A DNA stretch of 64,000 nucleotides. Source: an uncultured Prevotella sp. (GTDB taxonomy: Bacteria; Bacteroidota; Bacteroidia; Bacteroidales; Bacteroidaceae). Below the pieces are notes generated by a model. It did not search any database, was not told where the DNA came from, and worked only from the letters and a program-made list of their open reading frames with translations. The stretch lies in NCBI GenBank assembly GCA_905233165.1, contig CAJODL010000001.1:62001-126000 (forward strand). Direction: 5' to 3'. Both the position numbers and the translations under genes were made by a program. How positions within the stretch are numbered: the first letter of the stretch is position 1; each line of letters starts with the position of its first letter. This document shows positions 57,944-64,000 of the stretch, one piece after another.

Positions 57944-59812
57944 TTATAATTCAAATGGCACAACTGGCAATTTGTTCTTTCCTACTAATGTTGCATTAAT
58001 AGGGTTACTCTTCCATGCGTAGCGAACCTTATCGCCAACCTCATTTATAATAATTTCCTTATCATGCGCTTTGCCCGATACATTATGCCATGTACCATTG
58101 ACAAGTATTTCTAAATCACCTGTACCATCGTTATCCTGAAGTGGCTGATCCATAATGACAACCATTTTCTCTCCCCTCTTCTCCAGTTTGACAGGTTGTG
58201 GACTTTGTACGCCATTTAATAAAGCCATAGCACAACGCTCTGCTACTTCACGCTTACGCAAAGGATGAATGTCAGAAGCCTCGCCAAGGTCATGTGCTGC
58301 AGTTATGGTAGCATGGGCATCGTCTCTTGCAACAAGGCGCTGTTGCTCACGTAACTGTGTCCATGTACTATTCTGGGGCTTTTCCGAGTAATCCATATAT
58401 CCTGCCAATTGCACAATATTGAATGGCAATGTCGGATTATTGAATATCGTACGCCAGTTACCCATCATTTTCTTGAGCATATTGCCATATTCCAATGGGT
58501 TGCCGGTATTTGATTCTCCCTGATACCATACTACTCCCTTTATTGCGTATGGGGCAAGAGGAAATATCATACCATTATAAAGTACCGAAGCCTGATTATT
58601 GGTATTTATCTTCCCACCTAAAGGCCCTTCTGGCATTACGGAACCTGTCTTCATCTTCCATTCTAAAGACAGTGATACCTTATTCCCATCTTCAAAGACT
58701 ATCTCATGTGGCTTATCCTTAAAGAAATTTGCCATACCGCTTTTAACAATAATGCGTACAGCTATCGTATTATCCCCCTCGTGAAGAAGACCTGCAGGAA
58801 TCGTATAGCGCCGTGGTGGATACTGATAATATGTTACCCCAACCTGTTTGCCATTTACATAGGTATAATCCATATCATGCAGTGTACCGAGAAGCAATTT
58901 CGCAGGCTTACCAGCGTGTGCCTTATCTACGTTAATATGTTGTCTTAACCATATTGAGCCTGTTATTGCTTTTCCGTTATGCCTTGCCCACGCCCTATTA
59001 TCATATTGATTATATACATTCCATCCACTATCATTATAATTTGGATTTACATAACCTTCGACCTGTCCAGAATCTGTAGCATTCATTGTATTAAACCAAA
59101 CATCATTAGCACGATTATTTGCTTTTGTTTGAGCTGCTACATATGCAGAATCAGTATAAAGAAGATAATTACTGTAATACTCCGTATTCTTTAAAGAATC
59201 AATAGCAAGCCATGCCTGTATCGGAGACCCTCCGAGGGAGGATTGTATGATTCCCTGTGGAACGCCTGTTTCTTTATATATCTTCTGAGCTAAGAAATAT
59301 CCCAATGCAGAAAAAGTCCATGCATTTTGTTTATTTGCTGACTTCCAACCAATATTTTCTTTTACATCCTTACCAACAGAAACGCTTGCCTTTGTCCTTA
59401 CCTGGAACAAACGTATATTATCATTACTGTATGTATCAATATCAGTTGCATACTGCGGATAAACACGTTCAATCGTAATGTCAACATTCGACTGTCCTGA
59501 ACATAGCCAAACATCTCCGACCATAATATCTGTCAATATTTGGTCACTTATTGTCATGGTATAAGGGCCGCCGGCTTTCTGTTTTGGTATATTTACCTGC
59601 CATCTGCCATTAGAATCCGTAGTAGCCGTATATTTCTTACCACGAAACTCTACAATGACAGTCTCACCCTTTTCAGCCCATCCCCACACGGGAATATCCT
59701 GACCACGCTGCAACACCATGTGCGAATGAAACAAAGCGGGCAGTGAAACACCGCCCGCTTTGGCTATTAAACTAATGCAGGATAGCACCAGCAGAATTAT
59801 ACTTCTTGCCAT
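57944..59812 (-). CDS. Sialate O-acetylesterase-like carbohydrate esterase with inserted beta-sandwich
   Basis: This exported SGNH-type esterase would remove acetyl groups from a plant polysaccharide. A fibronectin-like N-terminal domain ('FHSHMVLQRGQDIPVWGWAEKGE') precedes the catalytic 'LCSGQSNVDITI' (Ser), 'WYQGESNTGNP' and 'ASDIHPLRKREVAER' (Asp/His). A galactose-binding-like insert lies between them ('GSIWLRQHINVD', 'DYTYVNGKQVG'). I choose the start at 59812 (MARSIILLVLSC), the best signal peptide; the ORF track starts 10 codons earlier at 59842. The first 41 bp overlap, in another frame, the C-terminal tail of the GH30-GH43 gene. Confidence 0.88.
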   Translation of the reverse strand: MARSIILLVLSCISLIAKAGGVSLPALFHSHMVLQRGQDIPVWGWAEKGETVIVEFRGKKYTATTDSNGRWQVNIPKQKAGGPYTMTISDQILTDIMVGDVWLCSGQSNVDITIERVYPQYATDIDTYSNDNIRLFQVRTKASVSVGKDVKENIGWKSANKQNAWTFSALGYFLAQKIYKETGVPQGIIQSSLGGSPIQAWLAIDSLKNTEYYSNYLLYTDSAYVAAQTKANNRANDVWFNTMNATDSGQVEGYVNPNYNDSGWNVYNQYDNRAWARHNGKAITGSIWLRQHINVDKAHAGKPAKLLLGTLHDMDYTYVNGKQVGVTYYQYPPRRYTIPAGLLHEGDNTIAVRIIVKSGMANFFKDKPHEIVFEDGNKVSLSLEWKMKTGSVMPEGPLGGKINTNNQASVLYNGMIFPLAPYAIKGVVWYQGESNTGNPLEYGNMLKKMMGNWRTIFNNPTLPFNIVQLAGYMDYSEKPQNSTWTQLREQQRLVARDDAHATITAAHDLGEASDIHPLRKREVAERCAMALLNGVQSPQPVKLEKRGEKMVVIMDQPLQDNDGTGDLEILVNGTWHNVSGKAHDKEIIINEVGDKVRYAWKSNPINATLVGKNKLPVVPFEL

Positions 59813-62807
59813 TCCTGATAATAATAATCTTACCATCTTCAATATATTTTCCGTCTAATATCTGATCTTTAACCTTTAAACTTTGACCTTTAACCTCTCT
59901 GATACCCGTAGCCTCACCGCTGAAACGCCAACTATCAAATTTTACGTTGCCGCTGGTACATACGAAATATATGTTATTAACAATACCTGTAAGTTCATCT
60001 GTAAGTTCATTCACAATCTCTTCAAAGTCACAGCCAGCTACTTCTATCGTAGCAATAGTTTCTCCATCCTGTTCCTTGCGAATCTCAACAGAGCCTTCCC
60101 CGGCAACATTCAGGATAACACTCTTGGCCTTTCCATCACCTAAAGAGAAATTAAAACCATAGACAGAAGTCCAAGCACCCTTTGGCAAATTAACAATGGT
60201 ATTTCCAGGAGTATCCGTCGCTTCAATCGTCACTCCTGCACCATTGTTCATCATCTCTGCCTGTTGCTCCTCGTAAGGGTTTACACGAATACCTGTCAGT
60301 TGTGACACACCATCAATAGTAACTGTTTCAGAAGATAATGCCTGGATACTGGGGATATTTTTAACAACCCTCACTGTCATATTATTTACTTGAACATTAC
60401 GATATCCTCCATCATAACCATTCTGGTGTTCGAGCCACTGGGTGTGATACAGCATGTAGTATTTGGACCCAAATACCTGCATATGACTATGGTTATTACC
60501 ATAAGGATAACCAAGATTTCCCGGATTTGGCATTATCTCTCCTTTATATACCCAGTTGTTTGCAAGCGGAGTCTTTGAAGACATCCAAACAATAGAACAT
60601 GGTGTTGGAGCTGCACTTGAACTGTAACTTGACCAATCACTGGCTATTGTCCATCGTGTGCAATAACTGTAAACCCATTGATTACCGATATAGTTAAGTT
60701 CATTTGCCTCAAACTGACACGGAGCACTTATCTCTGCAATATCTGATGAGCTAAATGAGATAAGATCATCGGAAAGTTTTACTATACGAGCATTGCCCGG
60801 AAAGAGAGCAGACCCCGATGACTGTATGTCACCGCCACCGAAAGTAAGGTATGCCTCACCGGTATTTGGGTTGATAGCTGCACCTGGATCTATAATACTG
60901 CTTATCTTGCCTATTCCTTGTGTATTGCCGTCAATAAGTGCTTTTCCCAAAGGATCTCTCCACGGACCGACAGGAGATGTGGAAGTGAGCACGCCTATGC
61001 CGCCTCCACCATTGGTAAAGTACATATAGAAGTGTGTCAGACCATCGTTCTCCTTACGACTGATGATGGATGGTGCCCATGCACGACTTATCCAAGGAGC
61101 AATGGCCTTTACATCAATAGTACCATGGTTCGTCCAGTTAGACATATCTTTGGTTGACATACACACAAGCGATGTAATCTTGCTATAATTGTTGGCAACA
61201 AGACCTTTGGTAACATCAAACTGCTGTTGGTCACATGTGCCATACACATAAAGACGACCATCATATTCAATAGCTGTCGGATCAGCAAGATACTGATAGG
61301 GATTTATAGGATTACCATATCCTGCAGTCTTAGGTGACGTAGGAACTATATCCTCAGGCTTTCCTTCTTTTTCAAACACAAAGGTATAGAACATTCCTGG
61401 CTGCAATGTTGTCACAAGTCTCTTCGTTGAAACATTATATTCATCCGTAACATCTATCTTCTTTGCATTTACGCTCTCACCGGTAACTACCGCTGACACC
61501 TTATTTGCCACAAATGGATTACAGATAATGGTAAAAGTTACAGCCACAGACTGAGGATTCAGGACGAAGACAGTAATTGTGTTGCCGTCATCGCTGATAT
61601 ATGATGAACCTCCGATGAGTTTATCATAATTTATGGTCTGACCATTAGGTTGTGGTATTGCTGCAAAGCCATTCTTTGTTGCATTGATACGAGTTTTACC
61701 TGTAGCATACTTTGCATAGTGGCTGAATACCCAGGCACGTTTCCAGAGTTGCGTAGAACTTCCGCCATGATTGGAGGCAAAGAAATCGTCAAGCATGTTA
61801 TAATAAACATATCCTGTATAGTAATTCTGCATGGCGATTTCTATATTCTCAATCATCCTGTACTCAAACTTAAACTCACCGCCATACGAACCATAGCCAT
61901 AGCCGTCGTAGTCTTTGCCGTAATCTACAAGATACTCTGTCATCCAATGGGGCTTTCCCTTGTCGTAAATATTCTTGGAGAATGACACATCATTTGAACC
62001 ATAGAAATGGTTACCATATATGTCTGTATTATTTGTTGCATCTGTGATTCCTAAAAGAGTCGTATTGTAATTCTTCTGTCCCCAACCGAATGTCTCTGGA
62101 CCCATTATCTTACACTTTGGATCAATTGCAGCTCGGGCTGCTTTTAACATAGCAGCCATCTGTTGAGGGGTGAATATACAACTTTCGTATGTTGCAGTAC
62201 TACCTCCGTCTGTAGGGGTGTAGTCGCATTCATTCTGTATAGAAATGATATCAATAGAGGCCCCAGCCTTCTCCATTGCTGCACGATAACGTTCCAGATA
62301 ATCAGCAAAATCCGACATCTTATCATCAAGAATGGTAGAACCAGAAGAACTATTTCCACCCCATTTTGACCTTACGAGTGGATACACCCAAGTACCGAAG
62401 GAATTCTGGTAAGGCGCAGTGAAACCGTCTTTTTTGAATTGAACTGGTGGTGTCCAAGGAGTAGAAAAAACCAGAAGGTTAGGATTCATCTTACGCGCCC
62501 ATCTTACGGGATTACTATATTCAGGAACTGTCCTATTCCATGAAGATTCATCAGGACTGATGCGCAGTCGCATAATGTTCAGACCGACCTGTCCATCTCC
62601 TTGTCCCCATAACAGATTAACCTTTTCCTGAGTATAAACATCTGCCCACTGACCATTCATGCCTGTACCACCGAAACCATCAATCTTCTGGTATTTGGTA
62701 GGAGTGGTCTGAATATATAACGAACCTGAAGTTACAACAGCACCCGCATCCAACGAGTTCAAACAGGCTAGGAAAGCGAAAACTCCAAAAATCTTTACCA
62801 TCTTCAT
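59772..62807 (-). CDS. Secreted GH30-GH43-CBM fusion, probable xylan-degrading enzyme
   Basis: An N-terminal GH30 domain (about 35-480) has acid/base Glu in 'ISIQNECDYT' and nucleophile Glu in 'HWMTEYLVDYG', with the family start 'KIDGFGGTGMNG'. A GH43 domain follows (about 505-800) with 'YLADPTAIEYDG', 'SIIDPGAAINPNTG' and acid Glu in 'CQFEANELNYIG'. Next is a CBM6-like beta-sandwich (about 850-970, 'VKFDSWRFSGEATG') and the shared tail (GKYIEDGKIIIIRNGKK). This suggests one protein that cuts a xylan backbone and trims it. The ORF track starts at a TTG; I use ATG 62807 (MKMVKIFGVF), which gives a clean signal peptide 8 bp after the CE6-like gene. A heptamer repeat encodes the linker before the tail. 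Confidence 0.9.
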   Translation of the reverse strand: MKMVKIFGVFAFLACLNSLDAGAVVTSGSLYIQTTPTKYQKIDGFGGTGMNGQWADVYTQEKVNLLWGQGDGQVGLNIMRLRISPDESSWNRTVPEYSNPVRWARKMNPNLLVFSTPWTPPVQFKKDGFTAPYQNSFGTWVYPLVRSKWGGNSSSGSTILDDKMSDFADYLERYRAAMEKAGASIDIISIQNECDYTPTDGGSTATYESCIFTPQQMAAMLKAARAAIDPKCKIMGPETFGWGQKNYNTTLLGITDATNNTDIYGNHFYGSNDVSFSKNIYDKGKPHWMTEYLVDYGKDYDGYGYGSYGGEFKFEYRMIENIEIAMQNYYTGYVYYNMLDDFFASNHGGSSTQLWKRAWVFSHYAKYATGKTRINATKNGFAAIPQPNGQTINYDKLIGGSSYISDDGNTITVFVLNPQSVAVTFTIICNPFVANKVSAVVTGESVNAKKIDVTDEYNVSTKRLVTTLQPGMFYTFVFEKEGKPEDIVPTSPKTAGYGNPINPYQYLADPTAIEYDGRLYVYGTCDQQQFDVTKGLVANNYSKITSLVCMSTKDMSNWTNHGTIDVKAIAPWISRAWAPSIISRKENDGLTHFYMYFTNGGGGIGVLTSTSPVGPWRDPLGKALIDGNTQGIGKISSIIDPGAAINPNTGEAYLTFGGGDIQSSGSALFPGNARIVKLSDDLISFSSSDIAEISAPCQFEANELNYIGNQWVYSYCTRWTIASDWSSYSSSAAPTPCSIVWMSSKTPLANNWVYKGEIMPNPGNLGYPYGNNHSHMQVFGSKYYMLYHTQWLEHQNGYDGGYRNVQVNNMTVRVVKNIPSIQALSSETVTIDGVSQLTGIRVNPYEEQQAEMMNNGAGVTIEATDTPGNTIVNLPKGAWTSVYGFNFSLGDGKAKSVILNVAGEGSVEIRKEQDGETIATIEVAGCDFEEIVNELTDELTGIVNNIYFVCTSGNVKFDSWRFSGEATGIREVKGQSLKVKDQILDGKYIEDGKIIIIRNGKKYNSAGAILH
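59863..59896 (-). repeat. Heptamer repeat within the GH30-GH43 gene, before the tail
   Basis: The coding strand reads GAGGTTAAAGGTCAAAGTTTAAAGGTTAAAGATC, a diverged 7-nt repeat that encodes 'EVKGQSLKVKD' between 'TGIRE' and the C-terminal tail. It occupies the same place as the repeat at 63784-63814. Confidence 0.7.
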
Positions 62808-62815
62808 TTCAATAT

Positions 62816-64000
<1,185 letters not shown>

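Overview
The window is from a member of the Bacteroidota, most likely Prevotellaceae (Prevotella or Segatella). Evidence: three TonB-linked SusC transporters and two SusD lipoproteins, a hybrid two-component sensor (HTCS) beside a polysaccharide-utilisation locus, several promoters of the Bacteroidota TTTG-N20-TAnnTTTG type, and secreted proteins whose predicted mature N-terminus is usually Gln. The species cannot be fixed from sequence alone. No tRNA, rRNA, CRISPR array, insertion sequence or prophage was seen.

Layout. (1) 0-6.3 kb, minus: a fasciclin-domain (FAS1) lipoprotein followed by a SusC; the window cuts off the next gene. (2) 6.5-17.1 kb: three large secreted proteins: a multi-domain protein of unknown function, a GH43 endo-arabinanase-like enzyme, and a HETGH metallopeptidase-like protein. 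All three end in the same ~30-residue C-terminal tail. (3) 17.1-23.6 kb, minus: housekeeping genes lepB, dapB, rnc, fabF and acpP, plus an S41 C-terminal processing protease. (4) 23.7-30.1 kb, plus: an MtaD-like deaminase, sufBCDS and a SpoU-type RNA methyltransferase, with a convergent PAP2 membrane phosphatase gene. (5) 31.1-37.2 kb, plus: tightly packed ruvB, coaD, ybeY, an Lrp-type regulator, a C26-M19 peptidase fusion, a glutaminyl-cyclase-like lipoprotein and dprA. (6) 37.5-53.6 kb, minus: a seven-gene surface operon, FAS1-SusC-SusD-FAS1-FAS1-SusC-SusD. (7) 53.9-57.9 kb, plus: a divergent HTCS. (8) 57.9-64 kb, minus: secreted xylan-type enzymes (CE6-like esterase, GH30-GH43-CBM fusion, sialate-O-acetylesterase-like esterase) and the 3' end of one more tailed protein.

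How it fits together: regions 6-8 look like one locus for acetylated arabino- or glucuronoxylan. The enzymes deacetylate and cut the chain, SusC/SusD pairs import fragments, FAS1 lipoproteins sit at the surface, and the HTCS probably senses an oligosaccharide and controls transcription. Region 1 is a paralogous copy of the start of the region 6 operon.

The least expected structures are: (a) two intergenic arrays at 10.6 and 37.3 kb, each of four 17-bp imperfect palindromes spaced exactly 21 bp apart; (b) a C-terminal tail shared by five proteins; (c) two places where the codons of that tail are overprinted, in another frame, by the start codon and signal peptide of the next gene; (d) heptanucleotide repeats in one orientation at gene 3' ends.
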